A stretch of 64,000 nt of DNA from Planctomycetota bacterium (GCA_020853575.1 JADYYP010000017.1:62001-126000); one strand, 5' to 3'; shown: positions 31,186 through 40,070, counted from the stretch's first letter. Program-made: numbers and translations. Notes: generated by a model not told the origin, from the letters alone.

Positions 31186-31233
31186 CGGCGAGCGGGGGCG
31201 CTTCGAAGTTGGCGAGCCCGAAGGCGTCGAGGG

Positions 31234-31788
31234 CTAGTCGCGCGGAGCCAGCTCGCGCTGCAGCCAGGCGCGTGCGTAGCTCCACTCGCGCTTGACCGTG
31301 CGCGGCGACACGCGCAGGGCCTCGGCCGTGTCTTCGACCGACAGTCCCGCGTAGTAGCGCAAGCGCACGATCTCCGCGACGCGTGGATCGCGCTTCTCCA
31401 GGCGCGCAATCGATTCGTCGAGGGCCACGAATCTGGCCAGATCCTCGTCGCGCGCGAGATCGGCGATCTCCGACCACTCCGCGTCGCCGCGCAGCTCGCT
31501 GCCGCCGCGCTTGAGCCGTGCCTTCGAGCGTGCGTGCTCGATCAGGATTCGGCGCATGGCGAGCGCCGCCGCGCGCAGGAACTCGGCACGGTCCGCGGGG
31601 GTCGGCAGGCGCGCCACGCGAATCCAGGCCTCGTGCACCAGAGCCGTCGCCTGCAGGGTGTGGCCGGCGCGCTCGCCGCGCATGCGCTCGCGAGCGATCT
31701 CCATCAGCTCGCCGTAGACGCGTTCGTTCAGCGCATCGCCAGCGTCGCCCGCGCCTTCGACCGCTCGATTGTGCGCTTGGCGTTCCAC
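31234..31788 (-). CDS. ECF RNA polymerase sigma factor (planctomycete ECF-kinase type)
   Basis: The protein is about 184 residues. Region 2 contains RVYGELMEIARERMRGERAGHTLQATALVHEAWIRV, the hallmark of the ECF subgroup found next to kinases, of which LQATALVHEAW is the most diagnostic part. Region 4 (RDPRVAEIVRLRYYAGLSVEDTAEALRVSPRTVKREW) is a helix-turn-helix for the -35 element. The GTG at 31788 gives a family-typical length. The ATGs further upstream would add more than 100 Arg/Ser-rich residues from antisense frames. The exact start is uncertain. The neighbouring kinase gene follows on the same strand. Target promoters cannot be deduced here. Confidence 0.88.
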   Translation of the reverse strand: MERQAHNRAVEGAGDAGDALNERVYGELMEIARERMRGERAGHTLQATALVHEAWIRVARLPTPADRAEFLRAAALAMRRILIEHARSKARLKRGGSELRGDAEWSEIADLARDEDLARFVALDESIARLEKRDPRVAEIVRLRYYAGLSVEDTAEALRVSPRTVKREWSYARAWLQRELAPRD

Positions 31789-31927
31789 TCCGCGCGTCAG
31801 GGTAGCAGAGTTTCGCCGCGTCGCGGCGATCCGCGCGTCGCCGCGCGACGATCTCGAACTTCGCCTCACGTTCGCGCCGTGCTCGCGTAGCCCGAGCCCC
31901 GCACGCGGAAAGCCGCTCGCAGCCTCG

Positions 31928-33457
31928 ATGAACCACGCGCTCAAGTTGGGTTTCGCCATGTGCGTCGCCGGCTGTGCTCTCGCCGTGCTCTGGACGTCGA
32001 CGCGCGTTCCGGGAGAGCTCGGAGCGCCCGCCGAGCCGCAGCCGCGCGCAGAGTTGGATGCGCGGCGCGAGCGCCAACCCGCGGAGTTCTCGCTCGCGCC
32101 TCCGGCGGCGGATATTGGCCAGGGCACCGGCCCAAACCAGCCTGAACGCAGTGAGGTCAGGCCATCGGGCGCGCGGCGCTCGTCGGTGGTCGTCTCCGGA
32201 ACGCTGCTCGGTGCTCGCTCGCGAGCACCCGAGTTCGAGATCCGCATCTACCCGCGCTTCGAGCGCGCTTCGGCGCCAACTCCCAGCAGCGCGCCGTTCG
32301 AGTTCGAGGCGCTCACGAGCACCTCGAGCGGCAGCGCGGCGCTCGAGCGCTCGCCCTGGATCTCCGACGACCTGCTGGGCTTCAGTGCGTGCGCGCGCCC
32401 CGACGGGACCTTCGAGCGCGATGTCAGCGAGGCCCTCGGCGATGCCCGCGAGCTGCCGCTCGGATTCGACGTGCAGCTGCTGCACCGCAACTTCGAGCCC
32501 GCGGCTGTCTTCGTCCCCTTGGCCGAGGGCGGTCGCGCCCTCGACGGCGAGCGGCTCGCCCGCGGCGATCGCATCGTCCTGGCGTTCTCGTGCAGCGTGC
32601 AGCCGATCTGTCGCGTCGTCGGCTCCGCCACACGCTTCGATTCCGAAGGCCGAGTGCAGGTCGAGGTCTGGAAGCTCGCCGGGGAGACGCCGGTGGCGCT
32701 GGTCGCCGAGGCGCAGGTCGAGCGTGCAGAGCAGCTCTTCGAGCTCGCGCTCCCGATCGACGGCCGCTTCGCGGTGGTCGCGTTCTCCGAGGGCTACTTG
32801 CCGCAGACGCGCACGCTCTACACCTTCGACGAGCTCGAGGTGGCGCTCGCGCCCTTCGTGCTCGACCGCGGCCAACGTTTCGCCGGTCGTGTCGATCTGA
32901 CACGGCATTCGCTGGGCGCGAGCACCTGGGTGTACCTCTCGCGCGAGCACCCGGTGTTGCGCAAGGACCGCATGGGGCGCCATGGCTTCCTGTGGAGCCC
33001 CTCGGGCTTCGAGGCCGAGTCCCAGGCCGTGCGCACCGACGATCAGGGTCGTTTCGTGTTCGCGGGCCTCGCTCCCGGAAACTACGAGCTGCGACTGGGG
33101 ATCGACCGCGAGTGGTGGACCGAGATGGACCCGGTCGAGCTGGTGCAGGTTCCGAGCGAGGGCGTCGTGATCCGGCCGCGGCTGGCGCACGTCGAGCTGC
33201 GCATCGATCAAGCAGGAGAATTCGTGGATCGCCGTGGCGTCACTTTGACCGGAGTGGGTCGCGGCAGCTCGTCGGGGAGGGCCGATCTGGCGACGGATCA
33301 CAGAGGTCGCGCGGACCTGTGGCTCTTCCCCGGCGAGCCCTATTTGGTGCATGTCGCGCAGCCCTGCGGGACACCCTGGGTGTACGGCAAGGTCGTGTCC
33401 TGGAGCCGCCTCGAGAGCGTCGAATCGATCTCGATGTGCGCCAACTCGTGCCCCTAG
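31928..33457 (+). CDS. Secreted beta-sandwich protein, paralogue of the 35.6 kb gene
   Basis: The 509-residue protein has an N-terminal signal peptide or anchor (KLGFAMCVAGCALAVLW) with an internal lipobox-like AGC, then a Pro/Arg/Glu-rich linker. The rest is beta-rich. Its clearest element, TDDQGRFVFAGLAPGNYELRLG (about residue 370), is the motif of carboxypeptidase-regulatory-like domains. Matching elements (a CRV/CVL strand, FAVVAFSEGYLP, GRHGFLWSPSGFE) recur in order in the protein at 35.6 kb, so the two are diverged paralogues on either side of the LtaS-like gene. The role may be binding at the cell surface, but no enzyme motif is visible. The ATG at 31928 was chosen for the signal peptide. 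Confidence 0.75.
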   Translation: MNHALKLGFAMCVAGCALAVLWTSTRVPGELGAPAEPQPRAELDARRERQPAEFSLAPPAADIGQGTGPNQPERSEVRPSGARRSSVVVSGTLLGARSRAPEFEIRIYPRFERASAPTPSSAPFEFEALTSTSSGSAALERSPWISDDLLGFSACARPDGTFERDVSEALGDARELPLGFDVQLLHRNFEPAAVFVPLAEGGRALDGERLARGDRIVLAFSCSVQPICRVVGSATRFDSEGRVQVEVWKLAGETPVALVAEAQVERAEQLFELALPIDGRFAVVAFSEGYLPQTRTLYTFDELEVALAPFVLDRGQRFAGRVDLTRHSLGASTWVYLSREHPVLRKDRMGRHGFLWSPSGFEAESQAVRTDDQGRFVFAGLAPGNYELRLGIDREWWTEMDPVELVQVPSEGVVIRPRLAHVELRIDQAGEFVDRRGVTLTGVGRGSSSGRADLATDHRGRADLWLFPGEPYLVHVAQPCGTPWVYGKVVSWSRLESVESISMCANSCP

Positions 33458-33611
33458 CGGCGCGGTCCGTGCCGGATCTTCCGCGGCCGAGCCGCGCTCG
33501 CGCGCCTGCGCGAGTCTCGTCGCGCCGAGCTCGTCCCAAGCGTGCACGCAATCGAGTACTCTCGCCGGGCCCCGACTCAAGCGCGGGCGCGTTCGAGCCG
33601 TTCGTCCTCGC

Positions 33612-35522
33612 ATGAAGCCCACGTCCCCGCCCGAGTCCACGCTCGCGCCGCGCCTTCGCTCGGGCTCGGCAGCCGCCGGGTTGGCCGCGCTGTTCGCCTT
33701 GCTCGCGTTCTGGAAGGCCTACGGTCTGGTGTCCGACAACTTCCGCGTGCAGGAGGAGTGGAGCTCGCGTGTCTATCTCGTGGCATGTGTCCAGGACCTG
33801 CTCGCGTGGTGCGCGCTCGCCGCGCTGTGGCTGTTCGCGCTGGCGCGACGCCCCAAGCTCGGTCACCTGGCGCTGATCGGACTGTCGTTCGCGTTGCTCG
33901 CGGCCCAGATGGTCGATGCGCGCATGAAGGTGCGCTTCCTGCATCCACTGTCGGTCGATTGGATCGCCTTCAGCCTGCGCGAGATCGACACGCTCGGCCC
34001 CGACTTCACGCTGTTCACGGGCGGGGGCTACTGGCGCTCGGCGTGCGCTTCGCTGGTCGTGCTCGCGGGGGCCTTCTCGCTCCCCTGGTGGCCCTGGGTC
34101 GGGAGGTTCGCCGGCGGTCTGGGCGCTGGCGCGGCGCGCCTGCGCTGGCCGCTCGCGGGCGCGGTGGCCGTGCTCTTGGTGGCCGTCGCGGCGAGCCCGG
34201 CGTTGCCCTACGGGCTGCACCGCAACTTCGCGGTCGCGACGCTGCTGCGCATCGACCGTCGTCCCGAGGGCGTGCGTGACCACGCTTCGCGGCGCAGCGA
34301 CCAACCGTTGCGGCTGGCGACGCGCGAGGATTTCGGCTGCGTGCGCGACCCGTCGATCGCGCTGGCCAAGGGCTGGAACGTCGTGCTCTACGTGCTCGAG
34401 AGCACCGCGCTCGAGCAGACCTCGCTGGGCTCGCGCGGCGCCGACACCACGCCCTTCCTGCGCGAGCTCGTCGAACGCGGCGGCGTGTGCGTGCCGTGCT
34501 ACGCGCAGGTCGCCAACTCGGCGAAGGCCACGTTCGGGCTCTACAGCGGGCTGTACGCGTCGACTTCGATGGAGGTGCTCGAGTGCGGCATCGAGCGCAC
34601 CCCGGGACTCGCGCGCACGCTGAAGGAGCAGGGCTACGCGAGCTGGTTCGTGTCGCCGCAAACGCTCTACTACCAGGGCCAGCGCACGATGTTCCGTCAG
34701 ATGGCCTTCGACGAGGTCGTCGGCTTCCTCGATCTGCGCGAGATCGCCGCGGCGCGCAACGTGCCTTTCGTCGAGCAAGGTCCGGCGATCAACGACGATC
34801 GGCTGATGATGCTCTGGGACCACGCGGTGTTGCCGCAGCGGCAACCGTTCTTCCTCTCGTACTACACGCAGTCGACGCACTTCGGTTACCGCTACCCGGG
34901 CTTCACGCCGGGCCCCGACGAGGAACGGCACGCGCGAGCGCTGCGCTACGCCGACCAAGTGCTGCGCGAGATCGTGGAGCTGCACCAGCGGCTCGGCGTG
35001 CACGAGCGCACGCTGTACGTGATCACCGCCGACCACGGCGAGGACTTCCGCGGCGGCGCGTTCGCTCCGCGCAACAGCTCGCTGGCCGAGAACGGGCACC
35101 GCACGCCGCTCGTGATCTACGCTCCGGGCGTCGATTTGCACCGCTTCGCGTTGCCCGTCGCGCGCCAAGTCGACGTCGTGCCGACGATCCTCGATCTGCT
35201 CGGCCTACCGCTCGAGGGTCTGCCGCTCCAAGGACGCAGCCTGTTCGACGGTCGCGGCGAGAGCCCGATCTTCCTGGGCTCCTACGGCACCGAGCGCGTC
35301 TTCGGCTTGATCGAGGCCGGGCGCAAGTGGGGACTGGACGTGCGCAGCCGGACGCTGCGCACGGTCGACCTGCGCGCGGATCCGAGCGGGCTTTCCTGGA
35401 GCGCGGCGGACGTCGCGCAGCACGCCGACATCGTGCGCCGGCTCGAGGAGTTCGACACCTACAACGAGGCCTGCTTGCGCGATCTCGCGGCTGCCGGCGG
35501 GGCCGACGCGTTGCGGCGCTGA
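33612..35522 (+). CDS. LtaS-like membrane phosphoglycerol/phosphoethanolamine transferase or sulfatase
   Basis: The 636-residue protein has five predicted membrane helices in residues 20-200 and a large extracytoplasmic alkaline-phosphatase-superfamily domain. Motifs in order: NVVLYVLESTALEQTS (metal ligand Glu, about residue 265), ANSAKATFGLYSGLY (probable nucleophile Thr at about 306), STHFGYRYPG and ITADHGEDF (about 473), then GHRTPLVIYAP. This order matches LtaS/OpgB-type enzymes, which move phosphoglycerol or phosphoethanolamine from lipid onto an envelope polymer with a Thr nucleophile. In this likely Gram-negative host the acceptor is unknown. The start at 33612 directly precedes the first helix. 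Two related surface proteins flank it. Confidence 0.85.
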   Translation: MKPTSPPESTLAPRLRSGSAAAGLAALFALLAFWKAYGLVSDNFRVQEEWSSRVYLVACVQDLLAWCALAALWLFALARRPKLGHLALIGLSFALLAAQMVDARMKVRFLHPLSVDWIAFSLREIDTLGPDFTLFTGGGYWRSACASLVVLAGAFSLPWWPWVGRFAGGLGAGAARLRWPLAGAVAVLLVAVAASPALPYGLHRNFAVATLLRIDRRPEGVRDHASRRSDQPLRLATREDFGCVRDPSIALAKGWNVVLYVLESTALEQTSLGSRGADTTPFLRELVERGGVCVPCYAQVANSAKATFGLYSGLYASTSMEVLECGIERTPGLARTLKEQGYASWFVSPQTLYYQGQRTMFRQMAFDEVVGFLDLREIAAARNVPFVEQGPAINDDRLMMLWDHAVLPQRQPFFLSYYTQSTHFGYRYPGFTPGPDEERHARALRYADQVLREIVELHQRLGVHERTLYVITADHGEDFRGGAFAPRNSSLAENGHRTPLVIYAPGVDLHRFALPVARQVDVVPTILDLLGLPLEGLPLQGRSLFDGRGESPIFLGSYGTERVFGLIEAGRKWGLDVRSRTLRTVDLRADPSGLSWSAADVAQHADIVRRLEEFDTYNEACLRDLAAAGGADALRR

Positions 35523-35575
35523 GCGCGGCTCGCGCGCTCGCGTCGTCGCGGCTGGCGTGCGATGCTGCGCTGGAC

Positions 35576-36961
35576 GTGACGCGAACCTCGAACTCGAAGG
35601 CCTGGCCGTGGGTCCTGGCGCTGCTCGCGGCGGTGCTGGCCGTGTATTGGGTCACGCGCACCTCGCCCGGCGGCGGGTCGAGTGCGCCGGGTTCGGAACC
35701 CCATGTGCTCGAGCCCACACCCGCGACTCCGCCCTCATCCGACGAGCCGAGCGAGCTGACCGCGGCGCCCGACCCGCGCGAGCGCAGCGCGCCTCCGCCG
35801 TCCGAGGAACCGCGCCAGCCATGGGCGCGCATCGTCGCCATCGGGCGCGTGACCTCGGATGATCGCGTGCTCGATCACGCGCTGGTGATCGCGCGACCCG
35901 GGACCTCGGCGCACGGCGCCTACCACGGCAACGCCTCGCTCGCCGCGTGGGGCTCGCTCGATGCCGAGCACGCCTTTCGCATCGAGCTCTCGCACGCGTT
36001 CCAACGCGAAATGGACGTATTGCCCAACGTCGTCCGATTCCAAGTCGTGCTCGACGGTTCCGCGCCCTGCGAGACCCACCTCGAAGTGCCGTTCACGCGC
36101 GCCGACTTCGAGGTCGGCGGCACGCTGGAGCTCCGCGCGAACATCGCCTTGCCCTGGCGCTGCGTGCTGACCGGCCGCGCCTTCACCTCCGAACGCAGCG
36201 AGCTCGGCATCGTCGTGGCCGCCTTTCGCTTGCAGAACGGCCGGCCGCAGGAATTCCCGGAGGTCGTCGCGCAGGTCGATCCGCGCACGCACGCGTACCA
36301 GCTCGACGTCGACTGCGACAGCGAGCTGGCGCTGATCGCCTTCACCGATCAGTTCCGCCCTTCGACCGTGGTGCTGGGGACCAGCCGTCGCGCGCCGCCG
36401 GACATGATCGTGGAGCGCGGCGAGCTCATCCGCGGAACGGTCTCGAACTCGGGCCGGCCCTTCGAAGCCACGGTTGGCGCATTCCTGACCGGCGTTCCGC
36501 CGCGCTTCCCGTCACCGACGGTCAACCAGTCGCGCTTCCTGTGGATCGACGGGCACTTCGAGTGGGAGCGCGTCAGCGCTCGATCGCGCAGCGACGGCAG
36601 TTACGAGCTCGTCGGGCTCGGACCGCAGCTCTACAACGTGCACATCGTCAACGCCGAACAGCTGGATGACGCCTCGCGCAAGGACGTGCGTGCGCCGGCC
36701 GATGGCGTCGAGCTCACTTCGAGCGCCTGCATCGTGCTCTTCGACGTCGTGCGCTTCGGTCAGCCGGTCGCCTTCGAGCAAGTCGACGGCCTGGAGATCC
36801 GCGCCGACGGCTCGACGCGCCCGTTGCACGGCCTGAGCGACGAAAGCGGCATGGTGCAGTTCGCCGTCGCTCGCGGCTCTCAAATCCGCTGCAGGGACCT
36901 GCTGGTGACCGCCGACGCGGCCGCGGGCGAACCGCCGCTGCGTTTCACGCTGCTGTGGTAG
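35576..36961 (+). CDS. Membrane-anchored beta-sandwich protein, paralogue of the 31.9 kb gene
   Basis: The 461-residue protein starts at a GTG (MTRTSNSKAWPW) next to a membrane anchor (VLALLAAVLAVYWV), then has a Pro/Ser/Glu-rich spacer. The ordered domain contains RCVLTGRAFTSERSEL, LALIAFTDQFRPS, SRFLWIDGHFEWE and RSRSDGSYELVGLGPQLYNV, which match the same positions in the 31.9 kb protein, including the carboxypeptidase-regulatory-like DGSYEL core. It follows the LtaS-like gene by 54 bp on the same strand and is probably co-expressed with it. Its end overlaps the end of the convergent RnfD-like gene by 17 bp. No catalytic motif is visible. An upstream in-frame extension reads as antisense-type sequence. 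Confidence 0.72.
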   Translation: MTRTSNSKAWPWVLALLAAVLAVYWVTRTSPGGGSSAPGSEPHVLEPTPATPPSSDEPSELTAAPDPRERSAPPPSEEPRQPWARIVAIGRVTSDDRVLDHALVIARPGTSAHGAYHGNASLAAWGSLDAEHAFRIELSHAFQREMDVLPNVVRFQVVLDGSAPCETHLEVPFTRADFEVGGTLELRANIALPWRCVLTGRAFTSERSELGIVVAAFRLQNGRPQEFPEVVAQVDPRTHAYQLDVDCDSELALIAFTDQFRPSTVVLGTSRRAPPDMIVERGELIRGTVSNSGRPFEATVGAFLTGVPPRFPSPTVNQSRFLWIDGHFEWERVSARSRSDGSYELVGLGPQLYNVHIVNAEQLDDASRKDVRAPADGVELTSSACIVLFDVVRFGQPVAFEQVDGLEIRADGSTRPLHGLSDESGMVQFAVARGSQIRCRDLLVTADAAAGEPPLRFTLLW

Positions 36962-37859
36962 CCAGGCCGGCGCGCAGCGGCACCGGTTGCTTGCGCAGGT
37001 CGAGCCACATCGCGATCGGACCGATCACCGCCAGCGCGAAGATCGCCGGAGCGGTGGCGAAGGGCGCGGCCCAGGCTTGGTGCTGATCGTTGGCGATGCG
37101 CAGCCCGCATTCGGCGAGCGCGATCAGCACCACCACGAGCATGCGACCCTTGGTCGAGCTCACCGTGGTGCGCGGGTCGGTCAGCATGAAGAACATCAGG
37201 AGCTGGTACATCGGGCCGGTGACCGGAGCGATCTCGGTCAACCAGCTCGAGCCGTTGAGCGCCGCGCGCAGGCCCCCGAGCATCACGAAGCACACCAGGT
37301 AGGTCAGCGTGATGTGCAAGAGCTTGGCGCGCGTCACGACCAGCAAGCCCACGCACCAGATCACGCCCACGGTCCAGGGCTCGTTGCCCCACTCGTGGCT
37401 CAGGATCGCCACCGAGCCCGGCGCCGCGAGCAGCATGAAGCTGATGGCGAAGTTGGTCGGGTTCCACAGGTGGCGGTTCCTGTACATCAGCACGTACTTC
37501 GAGGTGATCGAGATCAGTGCGCCCAGGAAGAACGGCCACAGGATCCCGGCCTGGGGCTTGGTGAGGATCACGATCGAGTTGCCGCTGACGTAGGCCGACA
37601 ACACGCTCGACCAGTGCCCGCGCAGCCAGCGCGAGAAGAGCGCCTCGCTCAACATCGACGTGCCCAGCGAGGTCATCAGCACCAGGTAGTCGTCGATGAA
37701 CCACAGCCCGGTCAGTGGGTGGCTCTCGAGGATTTTGAAGCGCCATTGGCCGAGCACGAGGATCAGCGTGACCAGCGCGCTGACCAGGTGATTGGGCTTG
37801 ATCTTGGACCAGATGCCGCGCGCTGCGGGAGCGCTGGGCGCGAGTTGGGTGGCCGTCAC
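36945..37859 (-). CDS. RnfD/NqrB-like polytopic membrane protein
   Basis: The 304-residue protein has about eight hydrophobic segments. Family-like elements are RHLWNPTNFAISFMLLAAPG and the conserved TDPRTTVSSTKGR region near the end, matching the TDPxSSP-type loop of RnfD and NqrB. In Rnf/Nqr complexes this subunit carries flavins for ion-coupled electron transport. The usual S/TGAT flavinylation site is not evident, so this may be an RnfD-like protein without covalent FMN. It starts at a GTG that overlaps the stop of the UnbV/FG-GAP gene (GTGA), so the two are coupled. This pairing recurs in several phyla as a small module of unknown function, from memory. Confidence 0.72.
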   Translation of the reverse strand: MTATQLAPSAPAARGIWSKIKPNHLVSALVTLILVLGQWRFKILESHPLTGLWFIDDYLVLMTSLGTSMLSEALFSRWLRGHWSSVLSAYVSGNSIVILTKPQAGILWPFFLGALISITSKYVLMYRNRHLWNPTNFAISFMLLAAPGSVAILSHEWGNEPWTVGVIWCVGLLVVTRAKLLHITLTYLVCFVMLGGLRAALNGSSWLTEIAPVTGPMYQLLMFFMLTDPRTTVSSTKGRMLVVVLIALAECGLRIANDQHQAWAAPFATAPAIFALAVIGPIAMWLDLRKQPVPLRAGLATTAA

Positions 37860-39637
37860 GGTTGCGGTTCCTCGAGCGTGTGCATGCGGTCGAGCTCGAG
37901 TCCGCCGAGGACCTGGAGCGCGCCGTTGGGCCAGCGGATCGTAACGCGATCCACGCGCTCCGCGTCGCCCAGCCCGAAGTGCAAGCGGCGCTCGTTTTGC
38001 GCGCAGAAACCGCTGCCGGCTTGGACGGATTGCACCTGGCGCGCACCCGCGAACTCGAGCGTGACCTCGGCGCCGATCGCGCTCGGATTGCCACGCCGTC
38101 CGACGAGCTTGAGCTGCACCCAATGCCGCGGCGCGGCGAGCTGGTTCTCGTAGACCAGCAGCGGACCCTTCTGGTTCGCGACGATCACGTCGAGCACGCC
38201 GCGATTGCCCAGGTCGGCGAAGGCCACGGCGCGCCCGTCGAACTCGTCGTCGACGCCCACTTGACCCGCGACGTCGCGAAAGTGCCCGCCACCCTGGTTG
38301 AGCAGCACGCGCGAAACCTCGTAGCCCGACAGGCTGGCGTCGCCCATCGGCTCCCACAGCGTCGCGTCCTCGAACAGGTTGCCCGCGCCGCCCGCGACCT
38401 TCGACATGCCGTACCAGTAGTCGCGCTCGCGCGAGGCCGAGACGAAGCCGTTGGCCACGAACAGATCGAGCCGACCATCGTTGTCGAGGTCGCCGAACTG
38501 CGCGCCCCAGGCCCAACCGCAATCGACGATGGCGCGCGAGCTGGTGCTCGAGGTGTCGGCGATGTTGAACAGCTTGCCGCTCTCCGCCAGGCGATTGCGC
38601 CGCAGGTTGTTGCCTTGGAACAGGAAGCGCTCCTTGGAGATGTTGGTGACGTACACGCCGAAGCGCCCGGAGTTGTCGAAGTCGCCGAGCGTCACGCTCA
38701 TGCCGCTCTTCGACGACTCCTCCAGACCAACGCCGCGCAACAGCTCGAAGCGCTCACCGCCGACGTTCCGAAACAGCTCCTCCGGCCCGTAGTCGTTGGC
38801 GAGGTACAGATCGACGAAGCCGTCGCCGTCCATGTCGGCGGCGGCCACCGCCAAGGTCCAGCGCGGACTGTCGCAACCGGTGGCCGCGGTCACGTCCTCG
38901 AAGGTCCCGTCGCCGCGGTTGCGCAAGAGCACGTTGTGTCCGCCGTTGCTGGCGAACTCGAAGCTCTCCTGCATGATGCGCGTGCTGGCGAGGTTCCACA
39001 TGTCCACGCGCTCGGAGAAATAGCCAGCGACGTACAGGTCGACGAAACCGTCGCGGTCGTAGTCCAGCCAGCAGGCGCCGTTCGAGTTCATCCAGCGCCG
39101 CACGCCACTCACCGCGCTGACGTCCTCGAAGGTCCCGTCGCGGCGGTTGCGCAGGAGCTGCTGCCAGCCCCACTTGTAGACGAACACGTCCTCGAATCCG
39201 TCGTTGTCGAAGTCGGCCCAGATCGAGCCCATCGAGACGCCCTCGCCGGCGCGGTTGAGCTCGGCCAGCCCGGCCTGCGGCGCGACGTCGCGGAACTGGC
39301 CGCGCTCGTTCTTGAAGAGCGCGTTGGCGCTGCCGAAGCGACTCGAGGTCGCGTACAAATCGCTCCAGCCGTCGTTGTCGAAGTCGACCACCGACACCGC
39401 TGCGCCCATGGCCGAAACGTGGGGCGCGATGTTGGCGAGCTTGGGGTCGAGGGTGGTTTCGCGGTGCGTGAAGCGGATGCCGCGCTCGGCGGCGCGCTCG
39501 AGCAGGCGGAAGCCGGGCGCGGGCTGCGAGGTCGGGGGCGCGACCGAGTGGGCGCGGTGGTCGAGCCACCACACCGAGGCCAACATCGCCGCGAAGGCGA
39601 TGCTGACCAGCGTCGAGGAGAGGGGTGTGCGTGCCAT
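37856..39637 (-). CDS. FG-GAP/VCBS repeat protein with ASPIC/UnbV C-terminal domain
   Basis: The 593-residue protein has an N-terminal membrane anchor or signal (residues 9-26). It has at least seven FG-GAP/VCBS repeats with calcium-binding cores such as DFDNDGWSDLYA, DFDNDGFEDVFV, DMDGDGFVDLYL and DLDNDGRLDLFV, which predict a seven-bladed integrin-like beta-propeller outside the cell. The ASPIC/UnbV domain closes it: QSVQAGSGFCAQNERRLHFG and RVTIRWPNGALQ. Proteins of this kind are abundant in Planctomycetota and Acidobacteriota. The function is not established, and ligand or partner binding at the surface is likely. The coupled RnfD-like gene suggests an assembly linked to membrane electron transport. 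Confidence 0.92.
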   Translation of the reverse strand: MARTPLSSTLVSIAFAAMLASVWWLDHRAHSVAPPTSQPAPGFRLLERAAERGIRFTHRETTLDPKLANIAPHVSAMGAAVSVVDFDNDGWSDLYATSSRFGSANALFKNERGQFRDVAPQAGLAELNRAGEGVSMGSIWADFDNDGFEDVFVYKWGWQQLLRNRRDGTFEDVSAVSGVRRWMNSNGACWLDYDRDGFVDLYVAGYFSERVDMWNLASTRIMQESFEFASNGGHNVLLRNRGDGTFEDVTAATGCDSPRWTLAVAAADMDGDGFVDLYLANDYGPEELFRNVGGERFELLRGVGLEESSKSGMSVTLGDFDNSGRFGVYVTNISKERFLFQGNNLRRNRLAESGKLFNIADTSSTSSRAIVDCGWAWGAQFGDLDNDGRLDLFVANGFVSASRERDYWYGMSKVAGGAGNLFEDATLWEPMGDASLSGYEVSRVLLNQGGGHFRDVAGQVGVDDEFDGRAVAFADLGNRGVLDVIVANQKGPLLVYENQLAAPRHWVQLKLVGRRGNPSAIGAEVTLEFAGARQVQSVQAGSGFCAQNERRLHFGLGDAERVDRVTIRWPNGALQVLGGLELDRMHTLEEPQP

Positions 39638-39834
39638 GGGGGACGCTCATCCTAGAGGTCGCGCTCACCCAGGGGCATCCGCCGCGCGCAGATACGAAGC
39701 GTAGACGCCGCCGAGTTTCGTTGGCACAACGCCCTCGCGGGCATTCGGGCCGACCCTGGGAAGTCTCGCGACTTTCGGCGGATTCGAAACTCGTCATGCC
39801 GCGTTTCGACGTTCGTGGTTTCACTTGGTGTCGT

Positions 39835-39926
39835 CCGCGGGCGGTCTCCTGAACTGCACGCGGGCCGAGTCCAAGCAAGCGTCGCGACGGAAGCCCGTCG
39901 GTGCTCCTGACACCGGCGGGCTTTTT
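39835..39926 (+). ncRNA. Candidate small RNA with twin CUCCUGA loops
   Basis: Hairpin 1 has arms 39835-39845 (CCGCG, a G-A mismatch, GCGGU) and 39853-39863 (ACUGC, A, CGCGG), with the loop CUCCUGA at 39846-39852. Hairpin 2 has arms 39891-39903 and 39911-39923 and the same loop, CUCCUGA, at 39904-39910, and it ends in a T tract. CUCCU is complementary to Shine-Dalgarno AGGAG, as in known loop-acting sRNAs of other bacteria. The 5' end is not defined. It must lie between about 39640 and 39830, and no good promoter was found. Twin identical 7-nt loops on unrelated stems are unlikely to be chance. Confidence 0.5.
39891..39926 (+). terminator. Intrinsic terminator of the orphan transcript
   Basis: The 13-bp stem AAGCCCGTCGGTG / CACCGGCGGGCTT has a single G-U wobble and a 7-nt loop, followed by TTTTT (39922-39926). 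This is the best intrinsic terminator in the window. No T tract is seen on the opposite strand, so it acts on plus-strand transcripts. Confidence 0.8.
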
Positions 39927-40070
39927 CTTGGGTGTCGAGCGCGCGCGTCTTCGCGGCGCCTTTCCGCGCTCCAGCTTCCTCCGCAGTCTCGGGCGAGATC
40001 CCAGTGGCGCGGAGGCCTCGAGTGAATCGCGGCCTCGACTTCCCTCGCGCCCCGAGTGCCGCGGAGATCC

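Larger units (their letters stand above)
39638..40070. other. 433-bp intergenic region, host of a candidate small RNA
   Basis: The region lies between the UnbV gene start (minus strand) and the end of rtcB (minus strand). No convincing gene is visible. The plus-strand frame crossing 39625-39852 is Arg-rich and overlaps the UnbV start. Base composition is less GC-rich at 39700-39830. Its right half holds two hairpins, the second an intrinsic terminator on the plus strand, although no plus-strand protein gene precedes it. Confidence 0.7.

Noticed and set aside
39796..39852. An 18-codon plus-strand peptide (starts MPRFDVRG) inside the candidate sRNA region
   Set aside because: No Shine-Dalgarno sequence, and its end overlaps the first CUCCUGA hairpin; kept only as a remote alternative.
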